This document shows, in pieces, positions 46,426-56,884 of a stretch of 64,000 nucleotides of DNA. This DNA is from Oncomelania hupensis (Eukaryota; Mollusca; Gastropoda; Littorinimorpha; Pomatiopsidae). Position 1 is the first letter of the stretch. The number at the start of each line of letters is the position of its first letter. The notes under the pieces were generated by a model. The model did not search any database. It was not told the origin of the DNA and saw nothing but the letters and a program-made list of their open reading frames with translations. Where the stretch lies: NCBI GenBank assembly GCA_036898135.1, contig CM072526.1, positions 9,425,226 to 9,489,225 on the forward strand, written 5' to 3'. The translations under genes were made by a program, and so were the position numbers.

Positions 46426-46490
<65 letters not shown>
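46399..46490. repeat. (TTA)n microsatellite
   Basis: About 30 TTA copies with two TTC interruptions. A matching run lies at 45,942-45,990 on the other side of the LINE fragment. Confidence 0.95.
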
Positions 46491-47458
46491 GGTATTTATA
46501 ATGAGCTGTAAAGCTATTCATACGAAAAGGGAAAGTATTGCTTTTTGTGAATTAGTATGTTTAGAGTGCAGAAGAACCCATGTTTGAAAGAAGTGCGATA
46601 ACTCGTGTCAATACTTATTTGATCATGTAATTATTATATGTGATTCAGTTTATAACTATGATGCCATGTTACATGTATATTCATTCGTATGTGAAGATAT
46701 GGGGCTGAAATAGGAATGTAATTCAGAAACTGTTGTATAATTTGTATATCTAATGATGAATGAATGTGTAGTAATATGTTATAAATTGAAGGTGAGCTGT
46801 GATTGTAATATTTGGCTCATAATCCATTGTGGTAGGCTACGCATGTGTGTACAGTGTAAAGTGGCTATAGGTATTGTCACAGGAATGGTGACAATAGTGA
46901 TTGTAGTGGTGTGGTGGCATATAGAAGACATTCTGCAAAGGAATTGGTTTTCAAGCATTATGAATTCTAAAGATGTGTCAAAGACATACAGACTCTTTAA
47001 ATATAAGAGAGAAAATTTACGATTGTGTACATGTTGTATACAGCGGGGCCGGTACGGAGCGGAGAACCCCTGATGTGTGGCTGATGGATCTGTCCATATA
47101 ACATCATCTACTTGACCGGATGTGGACACCATCATTGTCTTATCTCTCCTTCGAGTATCATCACTGGTGCAGACGTGCAACAACAGTACCAAAGTGAATC
47201 CGGATCTATGCCACGAAGACACCTGCAGCGTCTTCGGTGTGTGGCTGTGACCCCAGAGTCGGCTGATAATTTCGCGCCGGGAGTGCTTGGAAACGATCCG
47301 CGAATGCGGTTAGTAAATAGAAACTGTGAATTCTAGAATCTCCTTCAAGTCATCGAAGTGAAATCTTTCTCTGTGTCGATGCTAATGCAAAGAGTAGAGT
47401 CGAGTGACGTCTCAAGAAAGGGACAACGACTTCTGCTAGTGTTAAATTCTGAAAGCAA

Positions 47459-47600
47459 ACTGTGTGCACTCATCAAATTGACTGCGTGAACTTATTAAGT
47501 AAACTGTGTGCCCTTATCAAATTGACTGTATGAACTTATTAAGTTAACTGTGTGCACTTATCAAATTGACTACGTGAACTTATTAAGTTAACTGTGTGCA
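47459..47600. repeat. 44-bp tandem repeat, three copies
   Basis: Units ACTGTGTGCACTTATCAAAT plus TGACTGCGTGAACTTATTAA within the LTR-like element. Confidence 0.85.
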
Positions 47601-47946
47601 CCTAATTATTATCTGTGTGAATTTATTTATATGCTGGAAAGAATTGTATGATTTGATGTATCTGTGAATGATGTATTGTATACGTGAGTGATTTAATGTG
47701 TATGTTCATGATTGAATGAGAAATAGTATAACAGAAGGGCAAAGAGAAATAACTGTGTAGACTTTTGTCCTTGTCTGTAAGCACGTGTGTGGTGAAGGAT
47801 GAGAAGTTAAAGTAAACAGAGATAGAACACACACCTTTATACTGAGCGTCAGACAGCCACACTCACACACTCATTCATTATATTAAACGTAGTATATTTA
47901 AATAGATATTTAATTTATATACACAAAATCCCTCCGTTACAAGGTC

Positions 47947-48943
47947 TTAATGGTCACATTTATTATTATATAAAAAGCTTACTTTCAGAAAGGTGTATTT
48001 GTACGAAGGTTGGAAAAACATATTCATCTAACAGACGTATAAACATGGGCATTCCACAAGGTTCTATTATTGCACCATTACTTTTTAATATTCTAATTTA
48101 TGACCTTCCTTCTGTATTATCAAAAAACACACATGTTGTGCAATATGCAGATGATATTGCAATTTGGTTAAATACAAAAATTAGAAAACGTACAAATAAA
48201 ACAATTATTAAATATATTGAGAAAATATATCAAAAGGAAATTAACAGTTTAGCCGATTATATGTCAGAAAGTGATTTAGAGCTTTCTGCAGAAAAGACAA
48301 GTCTAATGTTGTTCAATAACGGGAAAAATCCTAAAATATTGCCTGATATGAAACTTAATGGTCAAAATGTATCATACAAACAAAATATAAAATTTTTAGG
48401 TGTTTATTTTACACCTAAATTAAATTGGAAATATCATATTGAATATTTAATTAATAAAGCAAGGCAAAGATTAAATTTATTAAAAATCATAAGTACACAG
48501 CCGTTTAGCCATGACACAAAAACTTTACTGCATTTGGCTACATCATTAGTGAGAACCAAATTAATATATGGACAAGAGGTACAGTTTTCTGCGCCTTTAT
48601 ATCTTCTCAACAAACTACAAAGCATTGACAGCAAATCGATCATACTAATACTCAAAATACATATAAAGAATCAGGTATATTATCTTTAGCTGAGCAGCGT
48701 AAATTAGCCACTTCAAAATATGTAATTAGATGTTTGTAAAAAATTCAGTAACAGACGAAATTTTGAATGTGAGCAGTGTGGATTATCCTAAAAGAGCTCA
48801 AACTATTCTCTATATTCAAACAATTAAAGATTATACACAAGATTTTATGGCAGCCTGCAATATTGATATTATTTCAATTTCAGTATTCCCAGTTATTCCA
48901 AAATTTCCACCGTGGAAACATTTAAATCCACATTTTGACATAG
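47947..48943 (+). pseudogene. LINE A ORF2 part 2: RT core and thumb
   Basis: Continues from LNSIGL as NGHIYYYIKSLLSER and reaches MGIPQGSIIAPLLFNI and VQYADDIAIWL, the RT active-site YADD box, intact in this part. The open segment 48,045-48,689 ends in a frameshift; SLAEQRKLATSKYVIRC lies in a second frame and the region from 48,730 (FVKNSVTDE) in a third. It ends PPWKHLNPHFDI, interrupted by LINE B. Confidence 0.85.
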
Positions 48944-50400
48944 CTACAAGCAGGAGGAAAAGCGATGATTGATGCCCTCACCATTATCTGTAACAAGATC
49001 TGGCAGAGTGGGGAGTGGCCTATACCATGGACCCAGTCGCTTGTCATCACTCTTCCCAAAAAAGGTAACCTTCAGGAGTGTGAAAATTACCGCACCATCA
49101 GCCTCATCAGCCATCCCAGCAAGGTCCTCCTGAAAATAATACTCAACAGGTTGAAACCCCAAGCTGAACAAATCATAGCTGAAGAACAAGCAGGATTCAG
49201 GGCAGGGCGAAGTACCACCGAGCAGATTTTCAACCTCAGAATAATCTGTGAGAAATACCTACAGCACCAACAACATCTATATCATGTGTTCATAGACTTC
49301 AAGAAGGCGTTTGACCGAGTCTGGCATGCAGCTCTATGGGCAACAATGAAAGTGTACAACATCAGCCCTAAAATTATTGAAGTCATCAAAAACCTGTATG
49401 ACAAGGCTACCAGCGCAGTCCTCCACAACAGCGCCATCGGGAACTGGTTCAGAACAACAATCGGTGTGCGTCAAGGATGCCTACTCTCTCCAACACTCTT
49501 CAACATCTTCCTAGAGCGCATCATGTCAGATGCTCTTGCAGACCATGAAGGCACAGTCAGCATAGGGGGTAGAGCAATCTCCAATCTTCGTTTTGCAGAT
49601 GACATTGATGGATTGGCTGGAGAGGAACAAGAACTTGAACAGCTGGTACAGAGGCTTGACACCACCTCCAGAGCCTATGGAATGGAAATAAGTGCAGAGA
49701 AGACCAAAATGATGACCAACAACACCAATGGCATCAACACGGACATCAAAGTCCAAGGCCAATCCCTCAACACAGTGCATAACTTCAAATATTTAGGAGC
49801 CATTGTATCAGACAATGCGTCCCGACAGGAAGTCCTCTCCAGGATCGCACAAACAACTGCTGCCCTGACAAGGTTGAAGCCCATTTGGAAAGACAGGACC
49901 ATCAGTCTACATTTCAAAGTAAGACTGCTGCGCTCCTTTGTCATCTCCATCTTCCTATATGCTTGCGAAGCATGGACCCTCACAGCAGATCTCCAACGAA
50001 GAATACAAAGCATGGAGATGAGGTGCTACAGAAGACTTCTGGGCATTTCCTGTACCCAACACATCATCAACGACGAAGTCCGACAGACCATCACACAAGC
50101 CATTGGACAACACGATGACCTGCTCACAGTGGTGAAGAAACGGAAACTCCGATGGTATGGCCACGTCACCAGATCATCAGGCCTTGCAAAGACTATTCTG
50201 CAAGGCACAGTGCAAGGAGGTAGAAGAAGAGGGAGACCGAAAAAGAGGTGGGAGGACAACATTCGAGAATGGACTGGTTTGACACTGAGCGAAGCCATCA
50301 GGGCTGCTGAGGACAGAGAAAGATGGAGTATGCTGGTTAAACGATCACCTGTGGTGCCCCTACGACCTTCGGATTATGGGACAGGATAGGATAGGATAGA
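48944..50400 (+). mobile_element. LINE B, 5'-truncated insertion with 10-bp TSD
   Basis: Flanked by TTTGACATAG at 48,934-48,943 and 50,401-50,410. Ends with three copies of AGGAT/GGATA, the same pentamer tail as the five minus-strand fragments elsewhere in this window. It lacks the endonuclease half. Clean boundaries, intact reading frame and intact TSD point to a young insertion. Confidence 0.92.
48965..50389 (+). CDS. LINE B reverse transcriptase, C-terminal 474 residues
   Basis: Uninterrupted frame; it is already open from the insertion point at 48,944 (LQAGGKA), so the ATG at 48,965 is just the first Met, not a native start. Conserved blocks in order are LPKKG..NYRTISLIS, EEQAGFRAGRSTTEQ, FIDFKKAFDRVWH (catalytic Asp present), GVRQGCLLSPTLFN, LRFADDIDGLA (active-site Asp pair as FADD), AEKTKMM and the thumb NFKYLGAIVS. 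The C terminus has YRRLLGIS, KLRWYGHVTR and RGRPKKRWEDNIREW, typical of certain non-LTR RTs without RNase H. It would copy RNA into DNA at a nicked target, but the missing endonuclease and 5' region make it non-autonomous. Confidence 0.9.
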   Translation: MIDALTIICNKIWQSGEWPIPWTQSLVITLPKKGNLQECENYRTISLISHPSKVLLKIILNRLKPQAEQIIAEEQAGFRAGRSTTEQIFNLRIICEKYLQHQQHLYHVFIDFKKAFDRVWHAALWATMKVYNISPKIIEVIKNLYDKATSAVLHNSAIGNWFRTTIGVRQGCLLSPTLFNIFLERIMSDALADHEGTVSIGGRAISNLRFADDIDGLAGEEQELEQLVQRLDTTSRAYGMEISAEKTKMMTNNTNGINTDIKVQGQSLNTVHNFKYLGAIVSDNASRQEVLSRIAQTTAALTRLKPIWKDRTISLHFKVRLLRSFVISIFLYACEAWTLTADLQRRIQSMEMRCYRRLLGISCTQHIINDEVRQTITQAIGQHDDLLTVVKKRKLRWYGHVTRSSGLAKTILQGTVQGGRRRGRPKKRWEDNIREWTGLTLSEAIRAAEDRERWSMLVKRSPVVPLRPSDYGTG

Positions 50401-50410
50401 TTTGACATAG

Positions 50411-51266
50411 ATTATACTGATTTAACGAAAAATGAGTATTGTCAAATTTTAAAATGTGAAGTTACAGAACATTTAAATAATAATTATTCTAATCATTTAA
50501 AAGCATTCACTGATGGTAGTGTTTTGGATTCATCAAACTGTGGCGCAGGATTTTTCATACCTTATCTAAATATTCAAAAGTCTTACTATCTTGGTCAAGG
50601 GTTTTCAATATTTACGTGTGAATTATATGCAATAATGATGGTACTAGAATACATCCTCAGCATTCCTTCCAAGATATTTAATATATTAATTTGTGTTGAC
50701 TCTAAATCAGTGCTTTATGCTTTAAAAAAATTGGAAATGTAGAAAGAGAACAGATATAGTGTTCGAAGTAAGATATCTTATTCATAGTATTAGAATTAGA
50801 GGTATTGGAATTACCTTTTGTTGGGTCCCATCACATTTAGAGATATATGGTAATGAAATTTCAGATAAATTGGCCAAAAAAAGGTGCAATGAAAAGTGAG
50901 CATACAGTCTTTAATTCTAATGTAAAATTAACTCAATTTGAATATTATTCGTTATTAGAACAACACTTTTCTAATATAATACCCAAAGTAAATATTGTTA
51001 GTTGCTCCAGAACTATTGCTAGATTAGTATATAAGCTACGCTTGAATTCATGGTGTACAAAATATTTGAAAAATGTTACTTGTTTATGTGCTGGAACTAT
51101 TTCCTTACAACACATATTATTTGATTGTCCTGTTTTAACAGCACTGTACAAAGAAAATGGAATTATTTTATGTGCACAAGACGATAATAGAGTCATCTTA
51201 TATAGTTCGATGTTACAGGACATCGCGCGTATCATTGTCGGAACAGATTTATTTAAGTTACTATAA
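50411..51266 (+). pseudogene. LINE A ORF2 part 3: RNase H and Cys/His tail
   Basis: Resumes DYTDLTKNEY and runs into RNase H blocks KAFTDGSVLDSS (Asp), FTCELYAIMMVLE (Glu), ICVDSKSVLYAL (Asp) and, after a stop and frame change, TFCWVPSHLEIYGNEISDKLAK (Asp). A further shift at the A run near 50,877-50,883 leads to the open segment ending at 51,266, with YKLRLNSWC, CLCAGTISLQHILFDC and a hydrophobic end. All four RNase H acidic residues survive but in separate frames. Confidence 0.85.
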
Positions 51267-51560
51267 TTAACAATTTCTATTTGTTTGTTTGTTTCTTTGT
51301 TTGTTATGGTTGTCTAAAATCACATTGTTGTGAAAAGACGTTACATTAAAATATTAATTGAAATATTGATGTTGATTATAACCACGAGTTTTTCAAGTCT
51401 CACATTTTCTCTGCCGCAGATGTAGAGGTCTAGCCAGTCAAATGTCAGCTCTTGGTCATTTGAGTACTACGTGCTACAGTCAACAGTTAATCAGTAAATC
51501 TTATTAGTATTAGTCAATGTACGTGATTATATCACAGTGTACATTCGCCTACACGTTAAT

Positions 51561-52158
51561 TCATTTAAAACGATTGTATTCCAAACCAAAGGAGTATACT
51601 TCAAGGTCATTTAAAACGATTGTATTCCAAACCAAAGGAGTATACTTCAAGGTCATTTAAAACGATTGTATTCCTAACCAAAGGAGTATACTTCAAGGTC
51701 ATTTAAAACGATTGTATTCCAAACCAAAGGAGTATACTTCAAGGTCATTTAAAACGATTGTATTCCAAACCAAAGGAGTATACTTCAAGGTCATTTAAAA
51801 CGATTGTATTCCAAACCAAAGGAGTATACTTCAAGGTCATTTAAAAACGATTGTATTCCAAACCAAAGGAGTATACTTCAAGGTCATTTAAAACGATTGT
51901 ATTCCAAACCAAAGGAGTATACTTCAAGGTCATTTAAAACGATTGTATTCCAAACCAAAGGAGTATACTTCAAGGTCATTTAAAACGATTGTATTCCAAA
52001 CCAAAGGAGTATACTTCAAGGTCATTTAAAACGATTGTATTCCAAACCAAAGGAGTAGACTTCAAGGTCATTTAAAACGATTGTATTCCAAACCAAAGGA
52101 GTATACTTCAAAGTCATTTAAAACGATTGTATTCCAAACCAAAGGAGTATACTTCAAA
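51561..52158. repeat. 46-bp minisatellite, 13 copies
   Basis: Thirteen nearly identical units: GGTCATTTAAAACGATTG, TATTCCAAACC, AAAGGAGTATACTTCAA. One copy has an extra A (51,841-51,847) and single copies carry CTAACC, GTAGAC or AAAGTC variants. High identity implies recent expansion. The 51,380-51,560 stretch before it and 52,159-52,700 after it have no recognised features. Confidence 0.97.
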
Positions 52159-52703
52159 AGAGATCCTTTTCCCTCACATACAGTTCTGTGTTCTGAAGTC
52201 GAGACGTTTCATGGGAAATGTGGATGGGCGTGAGGGAACGTCAAAGGGGATAGGAGGGGAGAGGATCAAGGGAGTGAGGGTGGGGGAGAACTTCAAAGGA
52301 TTTGGATATTGTGGAACTTATATTAACATTTCCTTTTCTTTTTCTTTCTTTGTACTTTCATAGTAACGGCACCCGATACACATTGGCCAAACGCTACCAA
52401 AAGCATGCGTTATTAGTCGCCTCAACAGGCGATAAAGCATGCTCCCATGCTTCAGAGCACTGCTTTCTATACGCTTCAAGCTCTATAGTCACGGAAAAAG
52501 CGCAATTTCACTGCAGTGAACTCATGAAAATAGAAAAATGTAAGTTTCGTCTCCTCTAGGGGACGAATTAGGTCAAACTGTATTAGTTTCTAGGCCAACT
52601 GTCTTTTACGAACCGTTTGACAATGTTTTTGAACCGTTTGTTGATGCCGGATAGTGTCCTCACTTGGTTTCATGCAATTTAAGAATCCAACAAGGCAATT
52701 GGG

Positions 52704-52917
52704 TTTCTTCTTCTTCTTCTTCTTCTTCTTCTTCTTCTTCTTCTTCTTCTTCTTCTTCTTCTTCTTCTTCTTCTTCTCTTTCTTCTTCTTCTCCTCTTCC
52801 TCCTCCTTCTTCTTTATCTTCTTATCCTTCTCCTTCTTCTTCTCCTTCTTCTTCTCCTTCTTCTTCTCCTTCTTCTCTTTTCTCTCCTTCTTCTTTTCCT
52901 CCTTTTTCTCCTCATAC
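52704..52917. repeat. (TTC)n polypyrimidine tract, about 210 bp
   Basis: About 24 pure TTC copies followed by imperfect TTC/TCC repeats. All-pyrimidine, so triplex-prone. Ser- and Phe-rich frames are artefacts. Confidence 0.95.
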
Positions 52918-53023
52918 TAACACCGCTGATATCGATCAATGACAGGCAGCAGGCGACGGACGGATGACAAACAAGCCTGACATTGAATGCAGCGTAGCTT
53001 TGGACTTGACAAGACCAGGCACC

Positions 53024-53024
53024 C

Positions 53025-53111
<87 letters not shown>
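53024..53111. repeat. (C)n then (CT)n microsatellite
   Basis: A run of about 12 C followed by about 37 CT copies. Confidence 0.95.
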
Positions 53112-53289
53112 CCAATGCATCTTCCAATCTCAACTACGCCGCACGGCCTCTGGGAAGACGAATCACCCCCATCTTCCGCTAATTTGGAATGAAGAATTGT
53201 TGACTTTACTTGACTTGACTTGAGACTATTAAGTCAACCGATCTCTTAAGGAGACACTGAAACAGCGTAGCAGAGATTCGCCGAGGCCG

Positions 53290-53612
53290 AGAAGAAAGAA
53301 AGAAACAAACAAAAATATTAAAAGACAAAAAGGAAATAAAGAATGAAAAAAAAATAGTATGAAAGAAAGATAAGGATTTGTTTTAAAAAAGAAAAAAAGA
53401 AAAAAAAAGGAATGAAAAGAAACAACAGAATAAAAGAAAAAAATATAAAAATAATGGATGTGGAAAAAGAGAAAAAAAATAAGAAAAAAAGAAAAAGGAA
53501 AAAAGAATTAGGAAGGAAGAAAGAAGGCAATGAAGGACGACAAAAAGAAAATGAATGAGAAAGAAAGACAAAAATAGAAAAAGAAAGAAAATCGAAGTTA
53601 GAAAGAAACAAT

Positions 53613-53680
<68 letters not shown>
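53290..53680. repeat. A-rich tract ending in (AAAG)n
   Basis: Purine-rich A/G sequence; the last 70 bp are about 18 clean AAAG copies. The long minus-strand Phe/Ser frame is an artefact. Confidence 0.9.
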
Positions 53681-53961
53681 CGGTTTCACAGAGGATGAGG
53701 TATAATTATGTTATTTGCTCCCCTTGAAGACAGCGCACTCAACCCAACGCAACAGCGAGTCATAATTATGACGTCAGTATTTTACGTCATACAGATAGAG
53801 ACAGACCTAAGCAGATTTTGATTCATCAACGGATTTATTTTAATTATTTTATTTATTTATTCGTTCAAGTTAGTTTTTTCCCTTTTTCTGTAATAGCGAT
53901 CTCTTCAGATCGCCGCGCTTTGTCTTCGACTGAAGAAGAAGAGAGTGACAGCATCCTGTAA

Positions 53962-53963
53962 TG

Positions 53964-54008
<45 letters not shown>
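53962..54008. repeat. (TAG)n microsatellite
   Basis: About 15 copies of TAG. The stretches 53,681-53,961 and 54,009-54,429 hold no recognised genes. Confidence 0.95.
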
Positions 54009-54429
54009 TTTTGTAAAATTGAATAGCAATTTTAGCAGCTATATATTTATTTGAAATTATTTTTGTTAATGGACTAAAATCACAAGGTTCACATACTATA
54101 ACATTAAATAAATCAAAGCATTTTAACAATGAAAAGAATTAAAATAAATTTTTAAAATAAAATAAAACCCACACACGAACACAAACACAAACACTGAAAA
54201 TGACAGCGCCACTTGATCTCTTGAGCTGAAAAAAACAAAACAAAAAGCACTGACAAGGAAATTTAGAGCCAAGAAATCCGAAACACGGAGAGATCTTAAA
54301 ACAAAAATTATTGTCCTAGACATTAATAGCTAGCCCAGCAGCTGCCGTCCATGTAGGCGATCGCTTTGTCACAGACTTCTTGCTAGCTATCTCCATCTAT
54401 GCATGGCACTCCCCATGACGTTTAGGTGA

Positions 54430-54740
54430 CAGTAGTAGTAGTAAGGGAGATTAACATCCCCGGACACTGGTGCGTATAAGGGACTAAAGGTGACAGGATA
54501 AATTAACGTCCCCGGACACATAGAGCGTGTAGGAAAAGGTGACAGCTGTTGTTGTTTGTAGATTATACTCACACGACACTTTCGCTTGTAGGTGACTACT
54601 GGACCGATTTATACTGACACCAGCGGGCCAGTTGTTGGTAAAGGGGAAAATAATATGATCACACGTTGACCAATCCTGGATTCGAACCAGCGACCTTTCG
54701 GTTACTAGCAAGACGCTCTTACCAACTGAGCTACCCGGCC
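54430..54740 (-). mobile_element. tRNA-Thr-like-headed SINE
   Basis: Read on the minus strand from 54,740: GGCCGGGTAGCTCAGTTGG (A box TAGCTCAGTTGG), a loop with AGT (Thr anticodon position), and TCGCTGGTTCGAATCCAGGA with B box GGTTCGAATCC at 54,678-54,688. The acceptor and anticodon stems are mismatched, so it is not a functional tRNA. The body carries GTGTCCGGGGACGTTAAT and then GTGTCCGGGGATGTTAAT, the phrase also found at 35,166-35,175. Confidence 0.75.
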
Positions 54741-55134
54741 CCCAGGTGACAGCTGGTGAACAGCACGTGTTATAAGTCACGGTTATCGGGAAGGTCAGAT
54801 GAGGCCACGCCAATCGCTGTCACGCTAACAAATCATTGACCAATCAGCATTTAGCTCTTGAAAAGCACACACTCTCTCTATCTCACACACACTCTTTCAT
54901 ACACACACACACACACATAGACACACACACAAACACACACGCATACACAATATATATTAAATTGACGTACGTAAAAATAACATTTTGACATCTATAATAC
55001 AGAGATCATGACAAATCAATGATCTTTGAACGATTGCAAAAGAAGTGTTTTAACACGTCCTCGTCAGTCATAGAAGGTTCATGTTCCCTTCTAAACCCAT
55101 TTCTTTAGTGACTGAGTTTGATTACAATTGGAAC

Positions 55135-55334
55135 TTAAAGCCTTCAGTGAGCGACTTTGAGTTTGCATTCTAAACTGGCGACTCTAGTACATGACTCTAA
55201 ATTTGCGTTCTGAGTCAGAATTTCTAGCAAGTAACTCTGACTTTGCGTTCTCAATCAAAGTCTCTAATATTAGGAGACTGAATTTCGCGTCCTGAGTCAA
55301 GGTTTCTTTTTAGTGACTTTGAATTTGCATTTAA
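55135..55334. repeat. Degenerate ~45-bp minisatellite, left part
   Basis: Repeating phrase GACTCTGAATTTGCGTTCTG..TCAAAGTCTCTAGTA with many substitutions. Continues at 55,645-55,845. Confidence 0.75.
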
Positions 55335-55508
55335 TAATAATAATAATAATAATACAGTTGATTTATATAGCGTGGTACCCCAACAGACATGGGCTCGCCA
55401 CGCTTTACAATGCACTAAAAAGCAATAATATTAAAACAAAATAAAATATGTAAAACAAAAACATGCCTAGTAAAAGCTGCTAAACCAGGAGTATGTACAT
55501 TAATTAAC

Positions 55509-55557
<49 letters not shown>

Positions 55558-55644
55558 GCATGAGCGCCTGGCCAAAGTACATGTCCACAATAAAAACATT
55601 CATTATCACATCATTTAACAAAGCAAAACACCTAAAAAAAACAA
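55335..55644 (-). mobile_element. SINE-like insertion in the minisatellite, with (CA)n
   Basis: On the minus strand it ends ACGCTATATAAATCAACTG followed by (ATT)n, a SINE-type tail, and carries GTAAAGCGTGGCGAGCCCAT. It splits the 45-bp minisatellite. A (CA)n run of about 24 copies lies at 55,504-55,552. Confidence 0.6.
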
Positions 55645-55845
55645 TCAATCGAAGTCTCTGGTAAGAGACTGAATTTGGGTCCTGAATTAAAGTTTCTAGT
55701 ACGGGACTCTGAATTTTGCGTCCTGAATCAAAGTCTGCAGTGAGTGACTCTGACAGTGCGTTCTGTACCAGCGTCTCTAAAAATTGCGTTTGGAACCCAA
55801 GTCTTCAGCCAGTGATTTTGTTTTGCGTTTGGAAAGCCACACGGG
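55645..55845. repeat. Degenerate ~45-bp minisatellite, right part
   Basis: Same phrase as 55,135-55,334 (GGGACTCTGAATTTTGCGTCCTGAATCAAAGTC). Confidence 0.75.
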
Positions 55846-55904
55846 ATCGTCATGTCCACTTACGGCTGTCTGCTTTTGCTCCTGGCTCTCCCTATGGCAG
55901 CTGG

Positions 55905-56045
55905 TTAGTATTAATGAGAGTGTAAACCGAGGCCTAGTAATTGTAATTGCCCAGCTTGAGAGGAATGAAGTTGTGTGGCATTGGGTTGTGCTGTATTGTA
56001 TTGTGTTGTATTGTATGGTATTGTATTGTATTGTTGGGATGTACA
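55905..56045 (+). repeat. SINE-like fragment with (TTGTA)n tail
   Basis: AATGAGAGTGTAAACCGAGG head as at 9,206, then TTGTAATTGCCCAGCTTGAG and a TTGTATTG tail. The phrase TTGTAATTGCTCAGTTTGAG with the same tail recurs at 56,260-56,312. Confidence 0.6.
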
Positions 56046-56254
56046 TTTTGTATTGTAGCTTTCTGCGGAGAAACTATTTTCTGTGATATATCAGGGCAGT
56101 TTACTTTTCATGACATTTACCTCTAGTTTATTGTATGTATTTAACCGTATGTTTTGTTATTTATTTGTTTTATTTATCATTTATTGCTTGGACTACTTCT
56201 CGTGTGTATGTAATAATATTTTTAATTCTTGTGTATTTTGCTAATTGCGCTGAT

Positions 56255-56440
56255 GCTGCCATTGTAATTGCTCAGTTTGAGATGAATAAAGTTGTATTGT
56301 GTTGTATTGTAGTTTGTGCACACATGCATTCCATCGGACGGACTTTAAAGATCATGACGCTCATGTTCTAGACGGGTGAGAGCCGGTTACAGAAATACCG
56401 CCAGCCGGCACTAGGTTCCTTCTCCTTGTTTTTTATAGTG
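56255..56440 (+). repeat. Second SINE-like tail and head fragment
   Basis: TTGTAATTGCTCAGTTTGAG, (TTGTA)n, then CATGCATTCCATCGGACGGAC as in the heads at 5,870 and 9,235. Confidence 0.55.
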
Positions 56441-56464
56441 CGTATTGGGCTGAATTTTCTTTAT

Positions 56465-56665
56465 TGTTTTCTATATTGTTTTGAATTTCTTTGGAAGACA
56501 GATTTATTTTAACTGGCCGACAATTAATATTTTAAAGCACCTAATTTTGCAGCATGAACAGCCCAATCGTTACATCAAAACCCGCAATGTGATGGAATCC
56601 AGCAAAAGGTCACTTCAGTACCACTAATTATCAAACCATGAATAACGTTCTTAATTTCAATGTGA
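56465..56665 (-). pseudogene. LINE C fragment
   Basis: Nearly the same sequence as 40,885-41,060 (shared GATGGAATCCAGCAAAAGGT, CACTTCAGTACCACTAATTA), i.e. the RNase H last block on the minus strand. No intact frame. Confidence 0.85.
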
Positions 56666-56884
56666 AATGTGCAAATTTAGACAACCACTCCCCCCCCCCC
56701 CCCTCCCACTTCCCCTCTCCTCCCAACAAAATAAAATAATGAATAATTATTTAAATAAATAAATAAACAAAGACAAAAGGACAGCAAACCTTTGTTTTGA
56801 TCTAAAGTAGCCTCGTTTTGGTTTACTTGCAGTACACATTCCTTTCTCATTATTGTATATTTTAAGTCTTTGCAGTTCTATTTT

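Larger units (their letters stand above)
45734..47941. mobile_element. TG...CA element with 5-bp TSD (solo-LTR-like)
   Basis: Begins TGTAACGAACG, ends CTCCGTTACA, with 7-bp terminal inverted repeat TGTAACG/CGTTACA, and flanked by AGGTC at 45,729-45,733 and 47,942-47,946. 5'-TG...CA-3' with a 5-bp duplication is typical of a solo LTR. No gag-pol reading frame is inside. It contains a LINE B fragment within a (TTA)n tract, and a 44-bp tandem repeat at 47,459-47,600. Its tip resembles that of the element at 59,981 (TGTCACGAACT). Confidence 0.75.
41689..51367 (+). mobile_element. Full-length LINE A with three nested insertions
   Basis: Flanked by GATGTTGATTAT at 41,677-41,688 and 51,368-51,379, a perfect 12-bp target-site duplication. 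Subtracting the insertions at 42,395-43,171, 45,734-47,941 and 48,944-50,400 with one TSD copy each leaves about 5.2 kb. Order: 5' UTR, ORF1 (coiled coil, SGNH esterase), ORF2 (APE-type endonuclease, RT, RNase H, Cys/His tail), 3' UTR. The RNase H places it near the I/R1-type superclades, whereas an esterase ORF1 is best known from CR1/L2-type elements. Frameshifts, one in-frame stop and lost catalytic residues make this copy dead. Confidence 0.9.

Noticed and set aside
51561..52158. CRISPR-like regular repeats
   Set aside because: Units are directly adjacent with no unique spacers; this is a eukaryotic minisatellite. The same applies to the arrays at 12.7-15.2 kb and 2.1-2.8 kb.
53318..53689. 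123-codon Phe/Ser-rich membrane-like frame (minus)
   Set aside because: A-rich and AAAG-repeat tract read on the other strand.
54669..54740. A functional tRNA-Thr gene (minus)
   Set aside because: Anticodon and acceptor stems are mismatched and a SINE body follows directly; kept as a SINE head.
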